A stretch of 64,000 bases of DNA from NCBI RefSeq assembly GCF_000003195.3, contig NC_012874.2:62811768-62875767 (forward strand). Reading direction: 5' to 3'. The notes under the pieces were generated by a model. It saw nothing but the letters and a program-made list of their open reading frames with translations, searched no databases and was not told where the DNA came from. The position numbers were made by a program, and so were the translations under genes. Shown one piece after another: positions 1 to 12,231 of this stretch. This DNA comes from Sorghum bicolor. Its lineage: Eukaryota > Streptophyta > Magnoliopsida > Poales > Poaceae. Numbering within the stretch: the first letter of the stretch is position 1; every line of letters starts with the position of its first letter.

Positions 1-115
1 ATAGATCTCAAAAAGTTATGAAACTTTATAGTTACAACTTATCCATTTAAAATCCATTTCTGGTCTCAAATACTTATTTAAAAACCAGATGGATAATAAA
101 TAAAGGAGGACGAAC
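1..115. repeat. CACTA-like internal repeat fragment
   Basis: The first ~90 bases resemble sequence inside the element at 4122-5084: the same string of AAAGTTATGAAACTTTATAGTT followed by a CATTT/TATTGGAATCC-type stretch and TCTCAAATA occurs near 4598-4660. It is probably the edge of a related transposon that continues beyond the window. No ends are visible, so the class is inferred from the similarity alone. Confidence 0.5.
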
Positions 116-845
116 GTCCGAAATAGACACTGTGGAGTGGTTCGAGGAGAAATACATGATAAATAATGGAGGAGCAATGCTATTTTTCTGCCCACACTTT
201 TGATTTCTGGTCAATGATATTTGTAGAGGCGGCTCAGAATCTACAAATTGTTGATTATTATTGTAGATTTATAGAGATGAAAAAGCAGAGACGGCTAGGG
301 CAGATGCGTCTATAGCTTGGCCACGTACGCTGCCAATCAACAACTCACTCTAACGGATCCAAGGAGACCGTTTCAGGGGTACGCGGCGGCTTGTGCAGCC
401 AGACCGTACGTGCATTGGCCGACGGCGGAAATATAAAAACGCTAGGACTAACGTGGACGAGCTGCTAAGCTAGGCGTCCAAGACCAATCATTCCAAGTTA
501 TTATCGACCGGATGGTGGGTGGCAGCATGACAAATTCAAAAAAAAAAAATACCCACGTTTACATTCCCGATCACGAAATGCTGAACCAAACTAAAATGTG
601 AATACAAAATAATATTAAATTCTGTTCAGTATAATAGTTTGATGTAGAATACACGTAAAGTGTAGAATAGTACTTGTATATATGTAAGTGTATCATATTA
701 TATTATTTATTATATTATTGTACACCGTAAGTCAAAACTGAACAGAAAAATACTGAATAAATACTGAATAGTACTAAACAACGTTTAGTATGGTCCAACA
801 CTACATCCAAGACATACACATCCCTCGTCGTTGCATTGGCATGCA
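116..845. other. laccase upstream region, no gene seen
   Basis: No coding sequence is supported here. The distal part has TATA-like words (TATAAAAACG near 432). The AT-rich part contains an 11-bp inverted repeat, TTCTGTTCAGT at 620-630 and ACTGAACAGAA at 737-747, flanking a nearly pure AT palindromic tract around 688-718. This could be a small foldback MITE in the laccase promoter, but no clean target duplication was found. Confidence 0.4.
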
Positions 846-849
846 GTTC

Positions 850-856
850 TATAAAT
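850..856 (+). promoter_or_regulatory. putative TATA box of the laccase gene
   Basis: TATAAAT lies 157 bp upstream of the laccase ATG at 1013, a plausible spacing for a plant gene with a 5' UTR of about 120-130 bases. The assignment rests on motif and position only. Confidence 0.5.
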
Positions 857-1012
857 GCTTGAGGTATCCGCTGTAGATGAGCATCGCAGCAGCGCTCTAG
901 CCGAGCGCGCATTGCAGAATTGAAGATAGCTTGCCTTTGCTTTGCATTCTCGATCGATCGCTTGCAATTTGCTCAAATCTAACCGAGAGCACACACATCA
1001 TCATCATACACG

Positions 1013-2993
1013 ATGGGCTTTGCAGCTAAGATGCCGGCTGCATGCCTCTGCTGGTTACTGCTACTAAGCATGGTGTTAGCCTTTGGAGTTGCAGCTAGCC
1101 CGGCGCAGGCCTCAAGGAATACTCACTATGACTTCGTTGTAAGTTATTCATCGATATATAGATCTCATTTCGACTTATATTACGACCAGTTTTATATTTC
1201 ATTCAGAGATGCAGGCAGTTGCTTGAACAGTATGTAGCTAATAATATAACGCCGGCCGGCGTGTGATCAACTATTTTGCAGATAAAGGAGACGAAGGTTA
1301 CCCGGCTGTGCCATGAGAAGACCATCCTGGCCGTGAACGGGCAGTTCCCCGGTCCGACCATCTACGCCCGCAAGGGCGATGTTGTCGTCGTCAACGTGTA
1401 CAACCAGGGCAGCAGCAAGAACATCACCCTCCATTGGCACGGCGTGGACCAGCCACGGAACCCGTGGTCCGACGGGCCGGAGTACATCACGCAGTGCCCA
1501 ATCAAGCCCGGCGCCAACTTGACCTACCGCATCATCTTCACCGAGGAGGAGGGCACGCTGTGGTGGCACGCGCACAGCGACTTCGACCGCGCCACCGTGC
1601 ACGGCGCCATCGTCGTCCACCCTAAGCGTGGCTCGGTCTACCCCTACCCCAGGCCACACAAGGAGGTGCCCATCATCCTCGGCGAGTGGTGGAATGCAGA
1701 CGTGGAGCAAGTTCTCCTCGAGGGCCAGCGGACCGGCGGCGACGTCAACGTCTCCGACGCCAACACCATCAATGGCCAGCCCGGCGACTACGCCCCGTGC
1801 TCCAAGAACGACACCTTCAGGATGCTCGTGGAACACGGCAAGACGTACCTGCTCCGGATCATCAACGCGGGGCTCGCCAACGACATGTTCTTCGCCGTCG
1901 CCGGACATCGCCTCACGGTGGTTGGCACTGACGGCCGCTACCTCAAGCCGTTCACCGTCGACCACATCATGATCTCCTCCGGACAGACCATGAACATCCT
2001 CCTCGAGGCCAACCACGCCACCAACGGTTCAGGCGACAACAGCCGCTACTACATGGCTGCAAGCCCGTTCTTCGCCAACGCACGACTACTCCCGTATGAT
2101 GATAAAAACACAACAGCCATTCTAGAATACACGGACGCGCCTCCATCCACGGGGCCACACAGACTCCCCCGACCTGCCGGCTGTCGATGATGTTGATGCA
2201 GCAGCGGCATACATGGCGCAGCTTCGGTCTCTAGTCACCAAGGAGCACTCGATCGACGTGCCAGTGGAGGTCGGCAAGCACATGCTCATGATGATCTCCG
2301 TCAACACGCTCCCCTGTGGGGCCAACAAAACATGCAATGGCCCCAGAGGTGACCGTCTCGCAGCGAGCCTAAACAATGTCAGCTTCGTGGCGCCAACTGT
2401 CGACATCCTCGACGCCGTACTACGACTCCATCAGTGGTGTATACGAGCTGGACTTCCCCAACAAGCCGCCCTTATTCTTCAACTTTACTGCCCCCAAATC
2501 GCCCCAGGAGCTCCAGCTTACAATGCAGGGCACCAAGGTGAAGGTGGTGGAGTACGGTACCGTGGTGGAGGTGGTGTTCCAGGACCTCACCGGCGAGAGC
2601 CACCCCATGCACTTGCATGGCTTTAGCTTCTATGTGGTGGGCCGAGGGTTCGGTAACTTCGACAAGGACAAGGACCCGGCCACGTACAACCTGGTGGACC
2701 CGCCATACCAGAACACCGTCTCAGTGCCCCCGAGTGGCTGGGCTGCAATGCGCTTCCGCGCCATAAATCCTGGTAAGTAGTAGTGTCTATCCTAAATTAA
2801 TATGGGCAACATTGCAATGCTTTTTTCTTATATGTGTTATACTATTTTTTCTTGTTTATTAGGTGTATGGTTTATGCATTGTCATTTCGATCATCACACG
2901 GTGTGGGGGATGAACACTGTGTTTATTGTGAAAAATGGCAAAACCCCAGATGCTCAAATGATGCCACGTCCTCCCAACATGCCCAAGTGCTAG
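1013..2993 (+). pseudogene. laccase (multicopper oxidase), two frameshifts
   Basis: Laccases are secreted blue copper oxidases that couple phenol or monolignol oxidation to oxygen reduction in the cell wall. Exon 1 (1013-1138) encodes a hydrophobic signal peptide ending near ASPAQA. A GTAAGT donor at 1139 and CAG acceptor at 1279-1281 lead to exon 2 (1282-2772). Exon 3 (2863-2993) follows a GTAAGT intron. All four copper motifs are present: HWHG at 1432-1443, WWHAHS at 1561-1578, HPMHLHG at 2601-2621, and [12 protein letters not shown] from 2877, with Met as the T1 axial residue. The total of about 580 codons is normal for the family. Two one-base shifts break exon 2, one near 2150-2162 (frame 1 to 2) and one at 2417 (frame 2 to 3, an apparent extra G). 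Both lie outside copper motifs and everything else is well kept, so this is either a very young pseudogene or a gene with assembly errors. Confidence 0.88.
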
Positions 2994-3059
2994 TAAGGAA
3001 ACAAGGGCATGAGCCATGCTGGCGCTTTGCATGCAAGACAATCCAGCAAGATATCTAAT

Positions 3060-4121
3060 CTAACTAGATTGGTAATTGGTTTAATTATCTACGGCACAAA
3101 TTTTATGTTGTGTGGTTTCATCAGATAAATTTAATTATATATCGTTTATGTTTATTTTTTCTTTTATTTGGTGGAACAGAAAAATATATTCGTTGTATTC
3201 GTTGTTTGTGCACGTCACTTTAGACCTTGTTCAATCTTCAAGTGTAACTAAAAATGTTTGTTACGGTACATTTTGTATCCTGTGAAAATTTAATATACAT
3301 TCGTGCTTCATATATTTATTTATTTGTTTTTACCACAATAAGATCATGATTACTTAGGGAAAACATGTTTGATTACAACACTGTTCAAATATCTTTTTAT
3401 TTTTAGACGATGGAATTAAAACACATTTGACCCCATCAGTTTAATATTGAAGATGGTTTTTCCGTTTATTATTATAGTAGATAATACCCACGTGTTTCTG
3501 CAGAAATTTTATAATACTACAAAGAAGATTATTCTGTAATGCTAAATAGGAGAAAATCATTTTAAGTAAGATGCATAAAGCCATGAATCCTGAAGTACCA
3601 ATAATGAAATCAACAGGCTAGGGCAAGCAAAAGTTAAATTTAACCCGTCCTAATTAAAATTTGAAACTTAAAAGATTGATGAAACCATTCAACTGAAAAC
3701 TTCCAGGGGCCACCCTATCGGAAGCAAACGTCAAAGCGCTTGAGATAACCGTTGCTGAAATATACAAATTTTAATACATACTTCGTTGCTGAGCTTGGTG
3801 ACAAATTCTGTTGGCTTTCCTGACCGGAGAAATGAGGCGTGGATCGAGCTATGGACATCACAATTTATGGTGGAGAAAGCAGCTATAGATCCATAAAGGA
3901 GGTCCAAACAATGATCATTCGTATGTATATGCCCACACATAGTGAAAGAGATCGACATTTAGTCTTGTCTTTTAGGAGTCTTGGTTTTTCTTATACAAAT
4001 TAAGTTTATAATAAGGTTGCTCATGTTCTAGAGAAGCAGGTAACATGTACACATATAGATCCGAGAAGTGGCATGTAACTCCCTGTAAGTGATCTTGTAT
4101 TGTACGAGGCTTTGGCCAACT
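3060..4121. other. AT-rich intergenic sequence
   Basis: Downstream of the laccase stop the sequence is AT-rich with no conserved coding signal. A 75-codon minus-strand frame at 3731-3958 matches nothing I recognise. No terminal repeats were seen. Confidence 0.4.
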
Positions 4122-5084
4122 CACGCTAGTACAAAGAAGCTCTAAGCTGGCGGTGGAATTTAATTTTTACAGGCGGTTTCAATTAAAGAATACTTGTAAA
4201 AATAAATTGGCGGGCCCAACTCAAAAACCACCTGGGAAAATCAATTTTCACAGGCAGTTTTTCCTAACAAATCCGCATGTACAAATCATGTATTTCTACA
4301 GGCGGTTCTCCTAAGAAACCGCCTGTAAAAATCATATTTCTACAGACGGTTTCTTAAGAAATCCGCCTGTAGAAATAATTTGAAATTGAATTTTTTGAGT
4401 TTTCAAATGACCTCGTTTGAAAAAACCATCAAAATAAAAGTTGTAGATCTCGAAAAGTTATGAAACTTTGTAGTTGATAACTTTTTCATTTGAAATCATC
4501 TTGTCGTCGAAAACTACGTTTGAATTTCTCAAATTTAAAATTTAAATTTTGTAAATGACCTCGGATGGAGAAACTACCAATATAAAAGTTGTAGAACTTG
4601 AAAAGTTATGAAACTTTATAGTTGACAACTTTTCTATTGGAATCCGTTTAGGGTCTCAAATAATTAATATATGCTCGGTTTAGGATAATATGTGGGGAAC
4701 TAAACTCTAATATAGTCACAATTGAGTGATAGGTGGAGTGGTAGAGGAGGCTACACGCAAGGGCAAGGTATCAGGTTTGAATTCCACCGACTGCGAAGCA
4801 CATGATTTTACGCGAAAAAAGCATGATTTCCCTGTAATTAAAATCTTTTCGATTTTACGCCAAAAAGCGTGATTTCCCTGTAATTAAATTTTTGTTTCTA
4901 TTTTTAAAAGTCGATTTTGTATTTTCTATAAATGGATTTCTACAGGCGGTTCACTTAACTCAGCCGCCTGTAGAAATAAATTTCTACAGGCGGTTCTCAG
5001 CTATCCGCCTGTGGAAAAGTTTATTCGTCAATCCGTGTGTAGAAAGGGGTTGCGAACCGCCTATATAGTACCTGTACTAGTGTG
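4122..5084. mobile_element. small non-autonomous CACTA-like foldback element
   Basis: The left end reads CACGCTAGTACAAAG and the reverse complement of the right end reads CACACTAGTACAGG, so the ends are inverted copies. Inside, the words TTTCTACAGGCGGTT and AACCGCCTGTAGAAA recur in both orientations near both ends (4170-4380 and 4930-5060), as expected of CACTA subterminal repeats. There is no coding region. The flanks also look inverted (AACTCA and TGAGTT), so a direct 3-bp target duplication could not be assigned and the exact edges are uncertain. Confidence 0.55.
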
Positions 5085-5442
5085 AGTTAATGAAACACAA
5101 GTACATATAAAAAAAGTGACCGAGGGTGAAACAAAATTGAGATACAGAAAGTGAACAATATAGACAATAATTTAACCAAGATTTCTAAATCAATTAGCAA
5201 ACTAAATCAGCCATTTTCCGTTTTAGAGCCAAATTGATGGTCGAATTCGCCCTCGCTCTACAATGATTGGGTCGGCTTATTGATCTGAATATCGGATTCA
5301 CTGATCATGCTAATTGGTTAACGGGCTAGACAAACAGACAGTCCAAGTTTTGGACCACCGGCCGGTTTTACCAACAAGCAAATGGGCTGAGGTTTTATAG
5401 CTCGCCTCATCAAGGGCATACTCGTGGGTCTTTGTCGATGAT
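5085..5442. other. intergenic, nothing recognised
   Basis: Mixed-composition sequence with no ORF, terminal repeat or RNA gene that I can support. Confidence 0.3.
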
Positions 5443-5453
5443 GGGTGTGTTTG

Positions 5454-7068
5454 GTTGGTGTTGATAAATCTTACTCCTCCTATGCACAGTATTTAATTAA
5501 CTTGTCAAATAGCAACAAATCACTCTAACATTTCTAAGCACAAAGCAGGTTGTCATCCCTAATTATATTGCTAGGAATTTAATATAGATTCACATGTTCT
5601 ACTGTAAAAGACAGAGAATAACAAATATGAATATAATTATAAACTAAATGGGTTCTGCAAGCGAACAAATAATTATACCGTTGTAGTATTTTATCTAGGG
5701 AAGTATCTAGGTTGTCGATTATATTTATACCACTGAGAAGGCTAAGTGTTAAACTATATTCTATTATATTGATAGGAAACTATATAGGATAATATATGAT
5801 ATTACCCAAATCGTATAGTCTACTTCATAACAGGCAGAGGTCATAAGATAAATATAGATAAATAATAATGGTAGCATAATCATCAAGTATCATAAATGAA
5901 GATAATCATCAGAGCATCTACTAGTCATAATCATAGTCAGCTAATGGATAAACTAGGGAGTTGGATCTAAGATAATTCTATAACTACGCCAATGAATAAC
6001 TCTAATTAGTGCAATTACATCTAGAAATCATCGTTAAGTCAACCCTATATCATAATTATATGTAAAGAGGCATCAACTAATGAGGGTTTTAAGACGCAAC
6101 TATCACCTCCTTCGCGACCGCGCCCATGCTAGCACTACGTACAAAGGATGGACTATAGAGGAACCAACGCAGCTGTCACCTACGCGGACTACCACACGAC
6201 CCGACACGTCAGGGGGCACTCGCAGACAAACAAGATATCTAGACACCACGTCTACATATTGTCTATCATCTATCCAACGATCGATTAAGTAAACGTTGTA
6301 CGAGTAATTACATGAATTCAATAAGATCAAACCAACTATCCTAGACATATAATCAAAGTAGACAATGACTAATGTAATTAAGAACATATGAATATATTAA
6401 GAATAAAGTCTCCCTAAAATATAATTGAATACTATAAAGTAAGAACTAGATCTATTACCGAACTCTTGCGCTCTAGACCAACACCAGGGGCTCCAGATCC
6501 CGATGAAGAACTAGATCTCCTCTACTTCTAATCTAACTAACTAGAACTATGAACTAGAAGGTTCTTGATGAACTTGAAGGCACTTGATACTTGATGGCTT
6601 GAGGCCTTGATGAATAATGAATTGGTTGATGATGTTCTCTCCAGGGGGTCTACCCACGTATTTATAGTCCAGTGGGATTCGTGTGCGCCGTAGGATCAAA
6701 CCGACTTAAGCAAGGGCCGAGATTACTCCTCAAAGGCGGTGGAGGAAGCTTCCAGAAGGGGGGGGAGCAAACCCTAATAGCAGGTGGCCGCCCGGCCCCA
6801 CCTGGCTGCTGCTGGCTCCCCCCTCACGTCGGGAGTCTTCTAGAGTGTTCCTGAATCCTCTCGCGCTGTTTCCCGTGGCGGATACGTTTCCGTGTTTGTT
6901 TTGCACTAGAATCCCTCTTTTTCAGCTTTCCTGAAATTCACTCTAGAAAATACAGAATATACAAAACTCATGGATTGTTAGTTTAAACCCTATACTAGTG
7001 TGTATTCTTGTTCTCCTTCAGGTTTAGAGTTATAATAAAAGTTGACGTTATCGACCGCCAACAGTTGG
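5454..7068. repeat. 5-bp target duplication GTTGG around solo LTR
   Basis: GTTGG at 5454-5458 immediately precedes the TG of the LTR, and GTTGG at 7064-7068 immediately follows its CA. Confidence 0.85.
5459..7063 (-). mobile_element. solo LTR, diverged relative of the 8459-17637 family
   Basis: This 1,605-bp block begins TGTTGATAAATC and ends CGACCGCCAACA, with a GTTGG duplication on both sides. Blocks inside match the 1,642-bp LTRs of the downstream Athila-like element in the same order: the GGTTGTCATCCC / AAGTTGTCATCCC block, the TTATACC..TGTAG..TTTTA block, the Asp-Thr-rich stretch near 6170-6260, and the TATTTATAGTCCAGTGG promoter block. A TATA-like word on the minus strand lies near 6657-6666. 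A lone LTR with an intact target duplication is the usual product of recombination between the two LTRs of a full element. Confidence 0.8.
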
Positions 7069-7194
7069 GTCTTTGGGTTGGCTTTTTGTTTAGTTGGGCC
7101 AATGTGGATTATTTGGTTAGCTCGCTAGCCTACTTAGCTAGGCTCTAGGAAGCTATAAGTGCCCCCCTTGCCAGGTCCGGATTGAATCACCAGG

Positions 7195-8072
7195 TTGGTG
7201 TTTCCTCTGGAGCTAGGCTACGCTCGGCCTTCTTCGTGTGTCTCCTCACCACCCCAACTCCACCCCTGCTTGGCCTCACCATCCCATCCCTCCTCCGCCA
7301 CCGTCGCTCTACTCCACGCGCGCCCCTTTTCCCCCGCCGCCGCACACGACACAGGCGGAGAACGAGCCAGAGGTGGCGCTGTCGCCCCCAAACTCCCCAC
7401 CAAATTTGCCTTCTCCTCCCCCACATCCCATGGCGCCCGTCGTGACGGTCACCGGTGCCGAGGACTCCGACCGTCTCACATCCCACGCCGTCCACCCACA
7501 GAAGTTGTGGGAGCTCGCGGCCGCCCCTTCTTTGTGGCCTTCTCCATCGCTATCATGCCGCTCTTAGCCGTGGCACGCCGATCCGCCGGATCCGACCACG
7601 CCGCTCGCTTCCCGTTTTGGCGGCTGGACGAGGAGGACGTGGCGGTGATGGTGGTGGCGGAGGCCCTAGATGTTCTCTCCCTCGCTCTCCCCACCGTCAA
7701 GACCAATGGGGGCTCCCGCGCCACATGGAAGGTGGCGGAGGCCCTGGATCTCCCCTTTGCTACCTTCTGCCGCCATGAGCATGCTGCATGGCCAGCCACA
7801 CCACCACGGTGGGAAGGAGACGCCCGAGGACCGCCACCACCTAGGGGGTCATCGACACCGACAACTTCGATTCCAACTCGGAGGGCTCAGAGTACAACGA
7901 GGAGCGGTCGGTGTCCCCGCCCCCACCGCATGTGCCGTCGCACCACCACCACGTGCTGGCGCTGGTGGCGCAGCAGCCCCAACCGCCGTCCTACTTCACG
8001 GTGGTGAGGAGGAGGCAAACGACGATGACCTCCATGCTCACCCTACTCGAGGAAATGTCTGAAAGAGGGTAA
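7195..8072 (+). other. GC-rich gene-like fragment, product unknown
   Basis: The stretch is GC-rich and has several overlapping open frames, which high GC alone can produce. The most protein-like piece is the frame from 7845 to the TAA at 8070-8072. It has an acidic serine and asparagine-rich start, a run of prolines, four histidines and a basic RRRQ segment, but no ATG. I do not recognise it. A captured fragment of a host exon is possible; an intact gene is unlikely. Confidence 0.25.
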
Positions 8073-8458
8073 TCCTACCAATTGAGAGAAGAGGTAACTC
8101 TATCTCAATAAATCAGGCAACCAAACATACTCTAAGGCTAGCCAGGCTGATATAGTACACGCAACCAAACAAGCAAGCATTGGTTAGCTAGGGACAGGCT
8201 TGGACTAGCCAGGCTTAGTTTGGCTAGCCAGGGTTGTCTAGGAAATGAACCAAATACACCCAATGTAGCCAAAGGCGGCATGACCGACTTGTTGTTGATC
8301 ATCAACATGAGGACAAGATCACTAAGTACTTGTTTGGTATTGCAAATAAACATCTAGTAAAGCAAGTGTTGATTTCCCTTTATGAGTTGTAAATTGTGTT
8401 ATGCACTTTGTTAATGTTGGTATTTCTTAACGTCTACTAGAAGATTTAGCAAGGGCAC

Positions 8459-10100
8459 TGTTGGGTATTCTTAACATCATTACCAAAAGTAGACAGTTTT
8501 CTAATTCTAGTAACGGTGCCAAAAATGCCAAACCTATCCCTCATACCACTTAAGCCAAGTTGTCATCCCCAGCATGACATGAGAGACGCGGTATTGAAAT
8601 ATGCAATTGCTCTTCTAAATAAATAATGAATGGGATCTGCAAACGCATAGATTAATACCGATGTAGCATTTTAACCGGGAAGTATTCCAGGTATCGTTAT
8701 TTATATTTTTACCACTGGGAAGGGATTAGCAATCATCAATATTGATTACAGAATAGAATATGAGATTGAGTATCTATCATTGCATATATAATTGAGAACA
8801 TTGTATCTAACTCTTTCATACAGGGATAAGTGTCACATAAAAGATATATGAAGTAATGAATAGTGACAAAGATAATTAATCTGATCAGCATAACTTAGCC
8901 ACATATAAATATGATAAGCACCTCAATTAGATACTCTAGAAAGTCATTAGCATGGTATTAGAACAAACTACAAGAATATTTCCTAAGTTATTCTCAACTA
9001 TATAGTCTAGCATTATCATAGTTAGTGCAAGCATACTTAGCAATCATTGTGAGACAAGACTACGCCCATGCATAGTGATATTACCAAGGTAAATGAGAAA
9101 CATAGCAATCACTCCCCTGTAATAATATTGCTCTGCCAGCCCAATACACGAGAGGGGGACTATATAAGAATCAATGAAGCTGTCACTATCACGAACTACC
9201 CCATGATCTGGCATATTGGGTACAATCGCAGATAAATACGGTATAAGCACCACGCCTACACAATATCTATCATTTACCCATGGATCCGATGGATAAACGC
9301 TATATGATCCTAAACATGTATATAAATACAATCTAACTAAGCCAAGTACATAACTATGATAAACTAAGAACAATATAATCTTGAATATAAACAAGTAGAG
9401 CAAAGTCATAAGCAATATATTGAAGCAGAACAAAGTCATATTCATAATATTGAAGAACAAAGATAATTAGAAGAACAATTAGAAGCACAATTAGAGAATT
9501 ACCAAGAATCCTCTTGACAGATTTGGAAACCAATCGAAGATTGACTCCTTCTAGTTCTAATCCTATGTAGCTATGCTAATCTAGATGTTTAATTGATGTG
9601 GTGGCTCTAATCTTGATCAGAGGCTTCTTGTCCCTTGAGGAATAATGAATTAGGGTTGAGAGGCTCTCTCCTCCAGGGGCCAGGGGGTCTGGTTTTATAG
9701 TCCCTTCAAGTGAATATGAGCCGTTGGATCAAATCGACATAGATTGAACGGTTATCTTTGATCCTTTAGGTCGGTGGAGATCTTCCCCGAAACAGAGTCC
9801 TGATTGGACTCAGCAGGAGGGCGGGCGCCCAGTGCCTGGCCCCGTTCGGCCTCCGCTTCCTTCCCGTGGCTTCTGGAGTCTTCTAGATGTAAGATAATTG
9901 CGCGGCACGTTAATATCTCTATGTAATCCCGACGTGTGGGCCTTTCTTCCGTATTTCCTGATAACCCCCTGCAGAAATAGACAAACACCAAAACTCATGG
10001 AATTCTATCAGATAAAACCCTAAGTCTAGATGTTGATTTCATTTGGATCCTTTTCTTTGTTTATTTGATAATTAAATTTGATACTTAATGACCGTCAACA
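8459..10100 (-). repeat. 3' LTR of Athila-like element
   Basis: A 1,642-bp LTR with TGTTG/CAACA ends. A minus-strand TATA word lies in the TTTTATAGTCCC block near 9692-9700, matching the promoter position in the other copy. Confidence 0.9.
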
Positions 10101-12231
10101 AACTCCCCCAAGCTTACCTCTTGCTCGTCCCTGAGCAAGGATAGATTAGAAGTTGCTGCAATATCTTTAAAAATTGACGGTACACGTGCTTTTAAATGAG
10201 GTCTCATCTCTGAGTTAGAGTAAACTATCAAGACTTAAAACTTACTTACTTTACCTTTCACCATGGAACTTGTAACCGTCACTTCTGTCTTGAGTGGTTA
10301 AAAGATAGAACAGTCTAGTCAAGTGCCATGTCTCTTATTCTTGATCAGCTATAGCTCTGGAGTTTTTACAGATTTTCAAATAAAACTCAGAGATTCCTTG
10401 TATGATTCTCTCAAATCTCTCTTGTGGTATTTCTGGATCCTTACCAAGGCAGTGATGGTATATGCCTTCTCTCAAAAAGTATGTGGTATTTGTGGTATGA
10501 AGCATAGTGACATTGCCATCTCTCTCACCCTACTCTAATAAGGCTTTAATAACTGGAGCTCATAGGTGGGAGATAAAGTATACATACTTACAAGACATTT
10601 ATTGCATAGTCAAACCATGGATCCAAAGAAACAAATCAATAAGTCAAATCAAGATGTGCATGTGTGGCGAATGAATGGTGTATGGTGATGACAATGGTGG
10701 AAGTCTAATTCTACTTTTGCTCTTTGAGGGGATACATACCTTCCTTGCTTTTTGAAACTTTATGAGGAGAATGAGATGCTCTTCTTTTTCTTTTCTCTCA
10801 GGTGGGTATCTTGTACCCCTAATTCTACTGTCGGACACTTGTCCATTTTTACCTCTCATCTCACTTTTTCTTTTCTTTTGAGGTTCCGGGCACTTGCCCC
10901 TTTTTATTTCCTCGTATACTTTTTTCTTCTTTTTTTAGAGCACTCATCTCTTGAGATAATATAGCAAGTGGTAGTAACAAGATAACTTGAGCATTTATTT
11001 CACAAGGAAAAACAGAAATATTTTTGGTTATTCTCTCCTGGATTAGGAGTAGAATATTTTTGGGTGGTTCTGGAGATGGAAATGGATGGATATATGTGGA
11101 TGGTACTTCCGGAGTAGAAGTAGCATATATGAGTGAACGTGCAAGTGAATCTTGATTTAACCACATGACAAGCTCCTAAGGGTCTACACAGCTTGACCAC
11201 ACTCAATGCTCATAAGCAGTAAAGTAAATGTGTGGCTCAAAGTCTAGCAAGCATGTATATATGGCTGTGGTAGGAATTTAAACTCTCATCATACAGGAAC
11301 TCATCGTGCAATATTTTAAAGATTTTAAAAGATAAAATTCTCTGGAATTCTAGCATCTCTAGGAACAGATAAACAACAGCTCAACCTTCCCATATCGTAT
11401 CCGTTAACAACTTAGACTTCAGATCAAGTTTTTATCCCACAAGTTTAGGTTTAGAGCAAGCTTTAAATTATAACAGTTATATCTAAACTTGAGAGAGAAC
11501 TCAAATTTTAAAAATTAGGCAGAGCAACTATTCATCATATCCATGCTAGAGTTTTATTTAGATACAGATTAGCATAGCCACTTTATTTATTTATTAAACA
11601 CACTAAGCAAAAGACAAATATATAAGCATAAAATCTTTATTTGTTTTTCCATAATTATGTATATCTATATTTTAATATAGTATAAGTATAAAGATAGATA
11701 GAAATACTTATCGGGATAAATGGGGGTGCTCTACCCCAAGCTGAATTTTGACGTAATTTCCCTTGATGTAGCTAGCAGGTGGCAGAGGTGTATTTGAAAG
11801 TCGGCAGCACCCTGACAGCAATTAGAATGTCCTCCGTCTGCTAGTCTTCTTGATTCTTAAATTCTGTGGAGCTCAAATAGACAACAGAGCTTGTGGAACT
11901 GATTAAGTGTTAGCATAAATATCTAGCCTTTATCATGTTGAGACTCCTTAATAAATTACTCCCTATTTTTATATTTTCGTTTTATAAAGCAGAAAAATAT
12001 TTATTTTATTTTTATGCCCCCACAGTGAATGTACTTATGGGTTTTATGCCACTCGTATACTCACATGGGGCTTACTGGTTTTTATATTTTTATTTTCTTT
12101 TTATGATGGTATGAACATAATTAACTAAGTAAACTAGTTGACATAATTGAAAAGAAAAGGATAATACCAAGTTTACCTCTTGGCAAGGCGTTCGGTGTTT
12201 TTAAGTCCTCCGAACGGGACTCTCCATTTTC
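10101..12231 (-). other. non-coding 3' internal region of Athila-like element
   Basis: About 2.1 kb between the gag-protease ORF and the 3' LTR holds no conserved frame; RT and integrase would be expected here in an autonomous relative. The end next to the LTR carries the polypurine tract. Short minus-strand frames at 10861-11206 are low complexity. Confidence 0.6.

Larger units (their letters stand above)
5443..8261. mobile_element. candidate DNA transposon carrying GC-rich sequence
   Basis: GGGTGTGTTTGGTT at 5443-5456 and AACCAAATACACCC at 8248-8261 are inverted copies (13 of 14 bases). Words around GCTAGCC and TTAGCTAGG occur inverted inside both ends (7111-7152 and 8133-8232). The interior at 7195-8072 is much more GC-rich than its surroundings, as in elements that capture host exons. 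No matching target duplication was found, so the element is a hypothesis. A solo LTR sits inside its left end. Confidence 0.35.

Noticed and set aside
1267..2016. 249-codon minus-strand frame opposite the laccase
   Set aside because: It is the complement of the GC-rich laccase exon and has no protein features of its own.
4122..5084. 3-bp target duplication for the foldback element
   Set aside because: The flanks TCA/TGA are inverted rather than direct, so no duplication could be claimed.
7195..8007. 270-codon plus-strand frame as an intact gene
   Set aside because: High GC produces long open frames on both strands here, no domain is recognisable, and the more protein-like piece (7845-8072) is in another frame without a start.
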